A stretch of 64,000 bases of DNA from Bryobacterales bacterium (GTDB taxonomy: Bacteria; Acidobacteriota; Terriglobia; Bryobacterales; Bryobacteraceae): NCBI GenBank assembly GCA_016716385.1, contig JADJWL010000017.1:20442-84441 (forward strand), in the 5' to 3' direction. Within the stretch, counting starts at the first letter, position 1; each line of letters opens with the position of its first letter. The notes under the pieces were generated by a model that was not told the origin of the DNA, did not search any database, and saw only the letters and a list, made by a program, of their open reading frames with translations. Below, piece by piece: positions 8,200-16,784 of the stretch. The translations under genes and the position numbers were made by a program.

Positions 8200-9755
8200 G
8201 AGACCCGGTCGAGCTCGAGCTGTTCCGCCACCTCTATATCTCCATCGCCGAGGAGATGGGCGTCGTCCTGCGCAAGACCGCCTTTTCCGCCAATATCAAG
8301 GAGCGCCGGGACTACTCCTGCGCTGTGTATGACGCGCATGGCGCGGCCATCGCGATGGGCGACCACATGCCCGTTCATCTGGGGGCGATGCCGATGTCGG
8401 TGCGCTCGGTCCTCCGGGCGATGTGCCTCGATCGTGGCGACGTGGCGATCGTGAACGATCCCTTCGCCGGCGGCACCCACCTGCCCGACATCACCGCCGT
8501 GGCTCCGGTCTTTCTCAAACCGGACGGCGCCCAGCCGGATTTCTATCTCGCCAACCGCGCGCATCACGCCGATGTCGGCGGCATGACGCCGGGATCGATG
8601 CCTATGGCGCGGGAGATCTATCAGGAAGGCCTGCGCATTCCCCCAGTGAAGCTTGTCCGCGCGGGCCTGACCGACAGCGGCTTGCTGGCGACGATCCTGG
8701 CCAACGTTCGGACCCCCGTGGAACGCGAGGGCGACCTGCGCGCGCAGTTGATGGCGATCGCCCGCGGCGAGGCGCGCCTGCGGGAGGCCGCGGCCAGGTA
8801 CGGAGCGCCGCGGATGGCGTCGAACGCCCGTGCCCTGCTCGACTATAGCGAGCGCATGTGCCGTGCGGCCATCGCGAAACTGCCCGAAGGGGTGTACCGG
8901 TTCCGCGACTGCCTGGACAACGACGGCGTGACCCGGGAGCCAGTGTGGATCCGTGTCGCAGTGACGGTTCGCGGCGGCGAGGCGACGGTCGACTTCACCG
9001 GGTCAAGCCCCCAGGCCGCCGGTCCCGTGAATGCGAACGAAGCGATCGCCGTCGCCGCAACAATGTACGTCTTCCGCTGCCTGATGGCGGATGACGTGCC
9101 CTACACCGAGGGGTTGATGCGGCCCGTGCACGTAATCGCGCCGGTGGGTTCGGTCGTCAACGCGCAGGCGCCCGCCGCGATGGCCGCGGGCAACGTCGAG
9201 ACCTCGCAGCGCATCACCGACGTGGTCCTCGGCGCGCTGGCGAAAGCGGCCCCCGGACGGATCCCCGCCGCCTCGTCGGGCACGATGAACAATCTGAGCT
9301 TTGGGGGATGGGATCCGCGGCGGAACGCACCGTTCGCCTACTACGAGACGATCGCCGGAGGCATGGGGGCGTCCGCCGCCGCGCCGGGCGAGTCCGCGGT
9401 GCACACCCACATGACCAATAGCTGGAACACGCCGGTGGAGGCGTTCGAGCGCCAGTATCCTTTGCGCGTGCGCCAGTACCGGATCCGGCGCGGCTCCGGC
9501 GGCCCGGGCCGGATGCGCGGCGGCGATGGCCTCGTCCGCGAACTGGAGTTCCTGACCGCCTGCGACGTAACCCTGCTCAGCGACCGGCGCGAACGCGGCC
9601 CCTGGGGACTCGCCGGCGGCAAAGCCGGGAGCCCGGGACGCAATACGCTGATCCAGGGGCGCAAGGCCCGGACTCTCCCCGCCAAGACCCGCTTCACCGC
9701 CAGCCCCGGAGACGTTCTGCGGATCGAGACCCCTGGCGGCGGCGGATACGGCTGA
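8196..9755 (+). CDS. Hydantoinase B / acetone carboxylase alpha-type subunit (HyuB)
   Basis: This 519-residue protein of the HyuB family is the partner of HyuA in ATP-dependent N-methylhydantoinases and oxoprolinases. Family signatures include FSANIKERRDYSCAV, GDHMPVHLGAM, NDPFAGGTHLPD, RAHHADVGGMTPGSM and a Gly-rich C-terminus (RGSGGPGRMRGGDG; TPGGGGYG). The length matches stand-alone HyuB subunits. No HyuA-like ATPase subunit is adjacent: the upstream gene is a propeller protein and the downstream gene is pyruvate-kinase-like. Its substrate therefore cannot be stated. It overlaps the propeller gene by 4 nt. Confidence 0.88.
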   Translation: MRDPVELELFRHLYISIAEEMGVVLRKTAFSANIKERRDYSCAVYDAHGAAIAMGDHMPVHLGAMPMSVRSVLRAMCLDRGDVAIVNDPFAGGTHLPDITAVAPVFLKPDGAQPDFYLANRAHHADVGGMTPGSMPMAREIYQEGLRIPPVKLVRAGLTDSGLLATILANVRTPVEREGDLRAQLMAIARGEARLREAAARYGAPRMASNARALLDYSERMCRAAIAKLPEGVYRFRDCLDNDGVTREPVWIRVAVTVRGGEATVDFTGSSPQAAGPVNANEAIAVAATMYVFRCLMADDVPYTEGLMRPVHVIAPVGSVVNAQAPAAMAAGNVETSQRITDVVLGALAKAAPGRIPAASSGTMNNLSFGGWDPRRNAPFAYYETIAGGMGASAAAPGESAVHTHMTNSWNTPVEAFERQYPLRVRQYRIRRGSGGPGRMRGGDGLVRELEFLTACDVTLLSDRRERGPWGLAGGKAGSPGRNTLIQGRKARTLPAKTRFTASPGDVLRIETPGGGGYG

Positions 9756-9800
9756 GGGTGGTCACAGGCGTGCAGGACCACTTACCGAACCAGCGTCATT

Positions 9801-11663
9801 ATGCCAACCGCGAAGAATCCGCCTGTGCCGCACCGTCTCGCCCAGGCTCTGTCGAAGATCGTGACGCGGGCCTTGAAGCTCGAGAAGTCGATGCAGGCGG
9901 ACATCGAGGCGATCGCGCCCGCCCACCGCGCGAGCGCCCGTAACCTGCTCCATTACTTGAGCCTCCGGCAGCACGATGTGCGCGACATGCAGCACGTGCT
10001 GGCCTCTTACGGCTTATCGTCGCTGGGCCGCGCCGAGCCGCATACGCTGGCCAGCCTGATGGCTGTCCTGTGCGCGCTCGACCGCATCATGGGTGAACCG
10101 GCACGGACACACCCGGCGCTGCCTGTGGACTTTGCCACTGGCCCCGCTCTGCTCTCCAGTAATGCCGGCCTTCTCCTGGGCCCCGCGCCGCAGCGGCCTG
10201 CCCGGATCATGGTGACGATGCCCAGCGAGGCGGCGCGCGACTACACCCTCGTCCGCGGGTTGGTGGACGCCGGCATGGACGTCATGCGCATCAACTGCGC
10301 GCATGACGAAACGGCCGCCTGGCAGGGGATGATCGCCAATCTCCGCCGGGCCGAACGCGAAACCGGCCGCCGCTGCCGCATCCTGATGGATCTCGCCGGT
10401 CCCAAGCTGCGGACCGGTTCCATCGCGCGCGGATCGCACCTGGTCAGATTCCGGCCCAGCCGCTCCGTCCGCGGCGAAGTCACCGGGAACGCGCGCATTT
10501 GGATCACGAGAGCATCCACCCCGGCGCCGCCGCCCGAGTCGGCCGTGGCTCTCCCGGTCGACGATGCGCTGTTTGCCAAGCTGGAGACCGGGGATCTGCT
10601 CCTGGCTGCCGACACACGCGGCAGGCGCCGGTCAATCGGGATTACCGTGCCCGCAGAGGGCGGATTCCACGCGGAATCGGACCAGTCCGGCATCCTTGAG
10701 CAGGGTACGCGGATCGAACTGCGGCGAGACGGCGCGAAGGCGGGAGAAGGCCTGATTGGTAACCTGCCGTATCTCGAAGAGCCGATCCTGCTGTCAGTGG
10801 GCGATCCATTGCTCATCACGACCCCCGACCAGCCCGGCCAACCGGCCCGCCGCGACCATTCCGGCAGAATCCGGAAACCCGCGGCAATCCCCTCGACCCT
10901 GCCGGAGATCTTCCGCCAGGTCCGCGTGGGCCAGCGCATTTTCTTCGACGACGGCAAGATCGGCGCCGTCGTGCGCCGGGCGGGCAAGCAGCACCTGCTC
11001 GTCGAGATCACGCAGGCCGCTCCCGGCGGGGCCAAACTCCGCTCGGACAAGGGCATTAATCTGCCGGACACCGACATCCGGCTGCCCGCCCTGACGGCCA
11101 GGGATCTCGAAGACCTCGACTTTGCCGCGGCGCATGCCGATATGATCGGGCTGTCGTTCGTCCGGCGCGCGCAGGATGTCGCTCGTGCGCAGCGCGAACT
11201 GGCCAAGCGCGGCGCGTCCTCCTGCGGTATCGTGCTGAAGATCGAGAATCGCAGCGCATTTGAACAGCTTCCCAAGCTCCTGCTCCAGGGCCTCCAGACG
11301 ATGCCTCTGGGCGTAATGGTGGCGCGCGGGGACCTTGGGGTGGAACTTGGATTCGAACGCCTCGCCGAGGTACAGGAAGAAATCCTGTGGCTGTGTGAGG
11401 CGGCGCACGTGCCGGTGATCTGGGCAACTCAGGTCCTCGAGGGTCTGGCCAAGACCGGCGTCCCGACGCGCGCCGAAGTGACCGATGCGGCCATGGCCGG
11501 CCGCGCCGAATGCGTCATGTTGAACAAGGGCCCGCATATCGTCGGCACGGTCCGGTTCCTCAACGATGTCCTGGAGCGCATGCAGAAGCACCAGCATAAG
11601 AAGGTGTCCATGCTGCGGAGGCTGTCCGTCTCCGAACTGGGCGCCGCCGCCGGCAAGGGCTAA
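9801..11663 (+). CDS. Large pyruvate-kinase-like protein
   Basis: This 620-residue protein has a pyruvate-kinase barrel with recognisable motifs: DAGMDVMRINCAHD, ILMDLAGPKLRTG, SDKGINLPD, IGLSFVRRAQDV, IVLKIENRSAF, ARGDLGVELGFERLAEVQEE and ATQVLEGLAKTGVPTRAEVTD. A helical N-terminal extension of about 130 residues has no counterpart in ordinary enzymes, and an insert interrupts the middle (about 240-380). The usual C-terminal allosteric domain is absent and the standard MLSGETA motif reads MLNKGPH. It belongs to the long bacterial and plant pyruvate-kinase-like group. Whether it makes pyruvate is an inference. It stands alone between two spacers. Confidence 0.75.
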   Translation: MPTAKNPPVPHRLAQALSKIVTRALKLEKSMQADIEAIAPAHRASARNLLHYLSLRQHDVRDMQHVLASYGLSSLGRAEPHTLASLMAVLCALDRIMGEPARTHPALPVDFATGPALLSSNAGLLLGPAPQRPARIMVTMPSEAARDYTLVRGLVDAGMDVMRINCAHDETAAWQGMIANLRRAERETGRRCRILMDLAGPKLRTGSIARGSHLVRFRPSRSVRGEVTGNARIWITRASTPAPPPESAVALPVDDALFAKLETGDLLLAADTRGRRRSIGITVPAEGGFHAESDQSGILEQGTRIELRRDGAKAGEGLIGNLPYLEEPILLSVGDPLLITTPDQPGQPARRDHSGRIRKPAAIPSTLPEIFRQVRVGQRIFFDDGKIGAVVRRAGKQHLLVEITQAAPGGAKLRSDKGINLPDTDIRLPALTARDLEDLDFAAAHADMIGLSFVRRAQDVARAQRELAKRGASSCGIVLKIENRSAFEQLPKLLLQGLQTMPLGVMVARGDLGVELGFERLAEVQEEILWLCEAAHVPVIWATQVLEGLAKTGVPTRAEVTDAAMAGRAECVMLNKGPHIVGTVRFLNDVLERMQKHQHKKVSMLRRLSVSELGAAAGKG

Positions 11664-11715
11664 GGATTTGGAGCGATCCGCCGATCACTCAACTGGTAGC
11701 GATCCAAAGCGCACC

Positions 11716-11758
11716 AGGAGGGGCGGTGGACGAACCGACCGGAGGAGCCGCCCTTCCT
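11716..11758 (+). terminator. GC-rich hairpin after the pyruvate-kinase-like gene
   Basis: AGGAGGGGCGG (11716-11726) pairs with CCGCCCTTCCT (11748-11758) with one G:U-type mismatch and a 21-nt loop. It lies 53 nt past the stop codon of the upstream gene. There is no T-tract, so a terminator role is only probable. Confidence 0.4.
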
Positions 11759-11828
11759 CACCCTGCTGATTCGCGATAGAATCTCCCCATTCGCATTGAT
11801 TTCCAACATAGGACCAAGGGAGAACACC

Positions 11829-13079
11829 ATGACCGCGCATTCCCGCCGACGGTTTCTCAAGACTATGCTGGCCGGCCTGCCTGCCGCCAGTTTCCTCACG
11901 AAGTATGAACTGATGGCCGCTCCCGAAAAGGGCCGTGTCAGGATCCGCGACGTCAAAACGATGATCCTGCAGGGACCGCGGACCTACACGCTGGTCAAGG
12001 TGGAAACGGACTCCGGCCTGTACGGCATCGCCGAAGCCTACGGGAGCCCGGGCGCCGGCGTTCGCGAGCAGGTCCATCACCTGAAGCCGCTGCTGATCGG
12101 CCAGGACGCCCTGGAAATCGACAAGATCTGCAGCGTCGTGTTCGAGCGGCACTCGGACGGGTCGGCACATGCGATGATGCGCGCTCTCTCCGGCATTGAA
12201 ATGGCGCTGTGGGACGTCGCCGGCAAGATCCTCGGCCAGCCCGTGGCCATCCTCCTCGGCGGGCGCTACCGGGATAAGGTCCGCATGTACGACCATTCGA
12301 ACCCGCGCGACTGGCACGACCGCGCCTCCGTCCGCGACTGGGCGCAGGAGGCCAAGAGTCATCCTTCCGGGTTTACGGGCCACAAGTTCGGCCAGAAGCA
12401 CACGGCACCCGCCAGCGACCCCGCACGCGATGCCGTCAACCGCGTCATTTCTCCCGCCGACCTGCGCAACATCCGCAAAGGCTACGAGAACTGCCGCGAA
12501 GCCATCGGCTGGGAGCACGACATCATGGTCCACTGCCACTGGGAGTACAGTTTCCGCAGCTCGGTCGACCTGGCCCAGGCCGTGGAGCCGATCAAGCCGC
12601 TCTTCCTCGAAGATCCGATGCCGACCATGTACAACGAGGGCTGGCCGAAACTCGTAACGATGTCCAACGTACCGATTTGCACCGGCGAGAACTGGATGCG
12701 CCGCGCCGAAGCCGCCCCGTTCATCGTCAACAACGGCTGCGACGTCCTGAATCCAGACCTGCGCAACTCGGGAGGCTTTATCGAAAACAGGAAGATGGCC
12801 GACATGGCGGATGTGTACTTCCTGTCAATGTGCAACCATAACACGGGCTCGGTTGTGAACACGATGGCCACGGTGCAGTGGGCCGCCGCGATCCGGAACT
12901 ACATGGTCTGCGAGACGGTGGTCGGCAAGCAGGATTGGATGGACGACGTGATCCTGCACGACGGTCCGGTCGTCAAGAACGGATTCATCGAGGTCCCCAC
13001 CAAGCCCGGCCTTGGCATCGAGCTGAACCCGGACGTCGTCAAGGCGCACCTGGCCGCCGGCGAAACCTGGTGGGGGTAG
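11829..13079 (+). CDS. Tat-exported mandelate racemase/muconate lactonizing enzyme family protein
   Basis: This 416-residue enolase-superfamily protein starts with a twin-arginine signal (SRRRFLKTML). The start at 11829 follows AAGGGAG at a good spacing, and an earlier in-frame ATG at 11796 lacks one. The N-terminal capping domain (residues 35-140) is followed by the barrel. The second metal ligand in LFLEDPMP, the third in VPICTGEN and a His in MCNHNTG are present. At the first ligand position the sequence reads MVHCHWEY, where family members commonly have Asp. The fold suggests a sugar-acid dehydratase or racemase acting in the periplasm; the substrate is not determinable. It converges with the following minus-strand gene. 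Confidence 0.85.
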   Translation: MTAHSRRRFLKTMLAGLPAASFLTKYELMAAPEKGRVRIRDVKTMILQGPRTYTLVKVETDSGLYGIAEAYGSPGAGVREQVHHLKPLLIGQDALEIDKICSVVFERHSDGSAHAMMRALSGIEMALWDVAGKILGQPVAILLGGRYRDKVRMYDHSNPRDWHDRASVRDWAQEAKSHPSGFTGHKFGQKHTAPASDPARDAVNRVISPADLRNIRKGYENCREAIGWEHDIMVHCHWEYSFRSSVDLAQAVEPIKPLFLEDPMPTMYNEGWPKLVTMSNVPICTGENWMRRAEAAPFIVNNGCDVLNPDLRNSGGFIENRKMADMADVYFLSMCNHNTGSVVNTMATVQWAAAIRNYMVCETVVGKQDWMDDVILHDGPVVKNGFIEVPTKPGLGIELNPDVVKAHLAAGETWWG

Positions 13080-13090
13080 CGCGGGTCCGG

Positions 13091-14455
13091 CTACAGCGGC
13101 CGGCCCCTTGAATGGACGGCCGCCCGCGCCGCGCGCGCCTGCAACTCCTTCCACTCACGGCTGCCGTTGTCGGGCACGGTCTCCAGGAACACGCCGGGAG
13201 GAAAGACGGGCAGGCGTCCCAGCAGGAAATCGTCCCAGTACTGCCGCGTATGCGTGTAATAGCTGGTCGCGCCGCTCGGCCAGCGGATCGCGATGAGAAG
13301 GCCCGGCGCCGGGTACGGCCGCTCCTTGAGCGGCGAGATGCGGAACCGTTCCACCGCATCGTCGTCCAGCGCGACGCCGAGACCCGGCCCCTCGGGTACC
13401 GCTGCGGAACCATTGAACACCGTCATCGCGGGCTTGATCATCTGGTGCGTGTAGAGCTGGTGGCAGTTGACCGCCGGCCAGCGCGCATGGCTCAGGACCG
13501 CGCCGCAGTGCAGCGAGAACGTCGCTGTGATGCCCGTGCCCACCAGTTGCAGCCAGAACGGCTTGTCGGCCGAGGCGGCGATGGTGGCGTCGTTCATCAC
13601 CCGGCTGGCGCCGCCGCCGATGACGAACCCGTCGCAGACTTCTTCCCGCAGCGCCGTCTGAATCGGGGGGCTGCCGAAGTGGTGGGCAATCGGAATGCGC
13701 GTGCGCTTGCGCAGAAGCTGGTTGCCCTCGACATCGCCCTGCGGGATCGGCGATTCCCAGATCGCGATGTGGTGATACTTCTCGAGCGACGTGCAGTACG
13801 CCACGGCATTCGCCGTATCGAGAAGCATCGCGTTGAAGTCGAAGTCGATCTTGAAGTGCTTCGGGAGCGTCGCCGTGAGCACGCGGCACTGTTCATCGAG
13901 GTCGAACCACGGCCGCGCCTTCGTCTTGAAATCCGTATACCCGCCGGCGATCGCGTCACGGCATTCCAGGACCCAGTCGCTGCCGGACATGTCGATGGCC
14001 CACCAGCTCACGAACGCGCGGTCGCGGAATTTCCGCCCAAGCAGACTGTGCACCGGGACATCGTTCGCCTTGCCCACGGCGTCGAACAGCGCCTGCTGGA
14101 GTCCGTGGCCGAGCGAGTCGTCCCACATCACCTCGGCCGCTTTCTTGCCCATCACGCGCGCGATCGTTGCGTCCTCCAGCGGACGCCCGCCGTAGTACAC
14201 CATTGCTTCGCCGAAGCCCTGGACGCCGCAGGCCAGCGTGACCTTGCAGATTTCGAAGTAGGTCCAGTGCGGCAGTTCGCGGACCATGTTGCGCTTCGGC
14301 ACTTCGCGAAAGGGCACGTTGACCCAGATGCGGTCGACCTTCTTGATTGACGTATCGAGGGGCGGATTGATCCGCGCCTGCGCAGTCGCGGCGGACGGCA
14401 GCAGGCTCCCCGCCGCGGCTCCGCCCAGAATGTGGCGTCTCGAAAGATGTGCCAT
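13091..14455 (-). CDS. Exported enolase-superfamily protein, tandem paralogue 1
   Basis: This 454-residue protein starts at an ATG preceded by GGGGGAG. The signal region is SRRHILGGAAAGSLLPSAATAQ, which looks Tat-like. The enolase-superfamily barrel keeps the KxK motif (FKTKARPW), the first metal ligand region (KIDFDFNAM) and the second (IWESPIPQ). The third-ligand strand reads IPIAHHFG where relatives have Glu, and there is no His at the end of strand 7 (WLQLVGTG). It is highly similar along its whole length to the next gene, including the C-terminal VPDNGSR-W-K motif, so they arose by tandem duplication. A much longer read-through frame into the neighbour is not coding. Confidence 0.82.
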   Translation of the reverse strand: MAHLSRRHILGGAAAGSLLPSAATAQARINPPLDTSIKKVDRIWVNVPFREVPKRNMVRELPHWTYFEICKVTLACGVQGFGEAMVYYGGRPLEDATIARVMGKKAAEVMWDDSLGHGLQQALFDAVGKANDVPVHSLLGRKFRDRAFVSWWAIDMSGSDWVLECRDAIAGGYTDFKTKARPWFDLDEQCRVLTATLPKHFKIDFDFNAMLLDTANAVAYCTSLEKYHHIAIWESPIPQGDVEGNQLLRKRTRIPIAHHFGSPPIQTALREEVCDGFVIGGGASRVMNDATIAASADKPFWLQLVGTGITATFSLHCGAVLSHARWPAVNCHQLYTHQMIKPAMTVFNGSAAVPEGPGLGVALDDDAVERFRISPLKERPYPAPGLLIAIRWPSGATSYYTHTRQYWDDFLLGRLPVFPPGVFLETVPDNGSREWKELQARAARAAVHSRGRPL

Positions 14456-14469
14456 CGTGACTCCCCCGG

Positions 14470-15810
14470 CTAAAGCGGCCGGCCTCCGACGTGGACTCCG
14501 CCCTTCTGCGCGCGGCCGTGCATGTCCTTCCAGTCGCGACTGCCGTTGTCCGGCACTTCTTCCATGTAGACCCCTCGCGGAAACGCGGGAAGCAGGCCCT
14601 TCACGAAGTCGGCGCGGAACTCGTCGGCGTTGCGGTAGTAACTGGTGGAGCCCGATGGCCAACGGATGGCGTACAGCTTGTTGGGCCGTGGACGCACCGG
14701 AATCTTGTCGATACGGAAGCGCGCCACCGCGTCCTCGTCCAGAGAAACGCCGAGGCCCGGACCCTCCGGTACCGGCGCCGTCCCGTTCGACAGTTGAATC
14801 ACGGGCTTGATCATGTCCGAGACATGCATGTGGTTCAAATTGATCGCGGGCCAGCGCGCATGCGTCAGCACCGCCGCCACGTGGATCGCCCACGTCGTCA
14901 TCAGGCCGGTCCCGGTAAGTTGCAGCCAGAACGGCTTGTTGGCGCTGGCGAGCAGAGCGCCCTGCTCCATCACCCGCGACGCGCCTCCGCCCACAACGAA
15001 GCCGTCGCAGACCTCCTCTCGCAGCGCGGTCATGATGGGCGGCGTTCCGTAGTGCATCGCGATCGGGATACGTGTCGTTTTCCGGAGCAGCTTGTTCCCC
15101 TCGACATCGCTCTGCGGAATCGGCGATTCGAAGATGTCGATATTCGCAAACTGCTCCAACTCGACCAGGTACGGTGCCGCCTCGCCGCTGTTCATGAGCA
15201 TCGCATTGAAGTCGAAATCGATCTTGAAATGCTTCGGAATCGTGGGCACAAGCTGGCGGCATTGCTCGATCAGGTCGAACCACGGGCGCGCCTTGCCCTT
15301 GAGGCACGTGTATCCGAGCGAAACCGCCTCCTTACATTCGGCGATCCAGTCAGCGGCGGGCATGTCGACGGCCCACCAGCTCAGGAACGCGCGGTCGCGC
15401 ACCTGGCGGCCGAGCAGTCTGTGGACCGGCACGTCGTTGGTCCTGGCGACGGCGTCGAACAAGGCCATCTGCAGACCCGCTCCGAGGCCGTCGTCCCACA
15501 TCAGGTCGGGCGCCTTGCGACCTGCAACGCGCTCAACGGCGCCAGGCCGTGCGCCGCCGTCGCCGATGCCCACGACGCCATTCGCCAGCGTCACCTTTAG
15601 GAAGTGGTGGAACCGGCGCTGCTCGTGGTCGTACTCGCGATACTGGTGTTTGCCCGGAACGGGCTTGAAGGGCACGTCGACAAAAATCTGCTCGACGCCC
15701 TTGACGCTGGTGTCCGAGGCGCCGACCACGGCGGGAGCGGCGCTGGACGGTGTCGCATTCATCAGACCGGCGGCCCCTGCCCCGGCCAGCCAGGTTCTTC
15801 GGTTGAGCAT
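14470..15810 (-). CDS. Exported enolase-superfamily protein, tandem paralogue 2
   Basis: This 446-residue paralogue lies upstream of the gene at 13091-14455 and is separated from it by 14 nt, so they are likely co-transcribed. The N-terminus (NRRTWLAGAGAAGL) is a Tat-type signal. KxK (LKGKARPW), the first ligand region (KIDFDFNAM) and the second (IFESPIPQ) are present. At the third-ligand site it reads IPIAMHYG, so the position is Met rather than Glu or His. As in its twin, no catalytic His is seen on strand 7. Either a Lys-only mechanism with altered metal binding or loss of activity is possible. The substrate is unknown. Confidence 0.82.
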   Translation of the reverse strand: MLNRRTWLAGAGAAGLMNATPSSAAPAVVGASDTSVKGVEQIFVDVPFKPVPGKHQYREYDHEQRRFHHFLKVTLANGVVGIGDGGARPGAVERVAGRKAPDLMWDDGLGAGLQMALFDAVARTNDVPVHRLLGRQVRDRAFLSWWAVDMPAADWIAECKEAVSLGYTCLKGKARPWFDLIEQCRQLVPTIPKHFKIDFDFNAMLMNSGEAAPYLVELEQFANIDIFESPIPQSDVEGNKLLRKTTRIPIAMHYGTPPIMTALREEVCDGFVVGGGASRVMEQGALLASANKPFWLQLTGTGLMTTWAIHVAAVLTHARWPAINLNHMHVSDMIKPVIQLSNGTAPVPEGPGLGVSLDEDAVARFRIDKIPVRPRPNKLYAIRWPSGSTSYYRNADEFRADFVKGLLPAFPRGVYMEEVPDNGSRDWKDMHGRAQKGGVHVGGRPL

Positions 15811-15831
15811 CGGATGTCCTCATTGGGGAGT

Positions 15832-16251
15832 CTATCGAAGATTGAACTGGTCGCGCAGCAGGGTGATGGAAGGCGGATCGCCGAGGACGATGCTCACCAC
15901 GTCGAAGCGGACCTGGCCGGGGTCTGCGCCGGCGCGCTGGATATAGTCCAGAGCGGCGCGCCGCAGACGGCGCTGCTTCTCAGGATCCACCGCGCGCTCC
16001 GGTTCTCCGAACTCGCGCGTCCGCCGCGTCTTCACTTCGACGAAGACCAGCGTTTCCCCTTCCCAAGCCACAATGTCCATTTCGCCACTGCCGGTCGATG
16101 TGCGGTAGTTGCGGGCGACGACCGTGAAGCCCGCCTTGCGCAAATAGCGGTGCGCGAGATCTTCGCCCCTGCGGCCGGAGGCAAGATCCGGGTCGCCGCG
16201 CCTGCGCAGGCGGTCACGCAGGCGGTCGGCGCCGGCGTAGAGCCAGTTCAC
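15832..16251 (-). CDS. YraN/UPF0102 family nuclease-like protein
   Basis: This 139-residue protein of the YraN family has a restriction-endonuclease-like fold. The core motif spans SGEMDIVAWEGETLVFVEVKTRR, with the D and ExK positions of PD-(D/E)xK nucleases. The GTG start at 16251 is chosen because it overlaps the stop of the upstream methyltransferase gene (GTGA). It also yields the family's normal length, whereas a longer ATG frame runs inside the neighbour. The role is unproven; members are widespread and often sit near housekeeping genes. Confidence 0.85.
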   Translation of the reverse strand: MNWLYAGADRLRDRLRRRGDPDLASGRRGEDLAHRYLRKAGFTVVARNYRTSTGSGEMDIVAWEGETLVFVEVKTRRTREFGEPERAVDPEKQRRLRRAALDYIQRAGADPGQVRFDVVSIVLGDPPSITLLRDQFNLR

Positions 16252-16775
16252 TTGATCGCCTCGAAGTCGAACTCCAGCACCTTGCCCCGCACGACGAAGC
16301 AGAGGTAATGCTCCCAGAATCGCCGGAACCGCGGAAACCGGTTCACCAGAAGTTCGAACCCGAGCCACTTCCACAATGCCAGCAGCTTCACACGAACCGA
16401 GACTTCCCGGAAGCGGCAGCGCGAGTAGTACCCGAAGCCTGCGTGGTCTTCGCCAAAGTAGCGGAACGAAAAACTGGTGAGATGCCAGCGGTGCGTCGGA
16501 TCGCAGAACGAGCTGAAATCCGTGTAGTGCGGCGTCTCGATGCGCAGACGGCCCCCCGGACGCAGCAGGCGGTGAAACTCCTCCATCGCCTTGATGACGT
16601 CCCCGAGGTGTTCGATGACGTGGATCGCCCGCACGGAGTCGAAGCTGCTCTCCTCGAACGGATACGGAAACGAATCCAAGTCCCAGAGCACGTCCGGGCG
16701 AACGTCGGGGTTGCGGTCCACGCCGACGGCTCCGGGATACGTCTTGACTCCGCAGCCAACATCGAGAATGCGCAT
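16248..16775 (-). CDS. Class I SAM-dependent methyltransferase
   Basis: This 175-residue methyltransferase has motif I DVGCG at residues 5-9, an acidic residue after the second strand (VGVDRN), and a motif near FDSVRAIHVIEHL typical of Methyltransf_11 proteins. RLLRPGGRLRIETPHYTDF forms the post-III region. The aromatic, basic C-terminus may bind the acceptor. Similar proteins modify glycans or small molecules, but the substrate cannot be inferred. It starts 9 nt after the stop of the 1380-residue gene upstream and its stop overlaps yraN. Confidence 0.82.
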   Translation of the reverse strand: MRILDVGCGVKTYPGAVGVDRNPDVRPDVLWDLDSFPYPFEESSFDSVRAIHVIEHLGDVIKAMEEFHRLLRPGGRLRIETPHYTDFSSFCDPTHRWHLTSFSFRYFGEDHAGFGYYSRCRFREVSVRVKLLALWKWLGFELLVNRFPRFRRFWEHYLCFVVRGKVLEFDFEAIK

Positions 16776-16784
16776 GCGCCGCCG

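Noticed and set aside
14456..15307. Extension of the 13091-14455 gene to a 738-codon frame
   Set aside because: The extra residues lie antiparallel in register inside the second paralogue and read as Arg/Gly-rich nonsense; the ATG at 14455 has a strong ribosome site.
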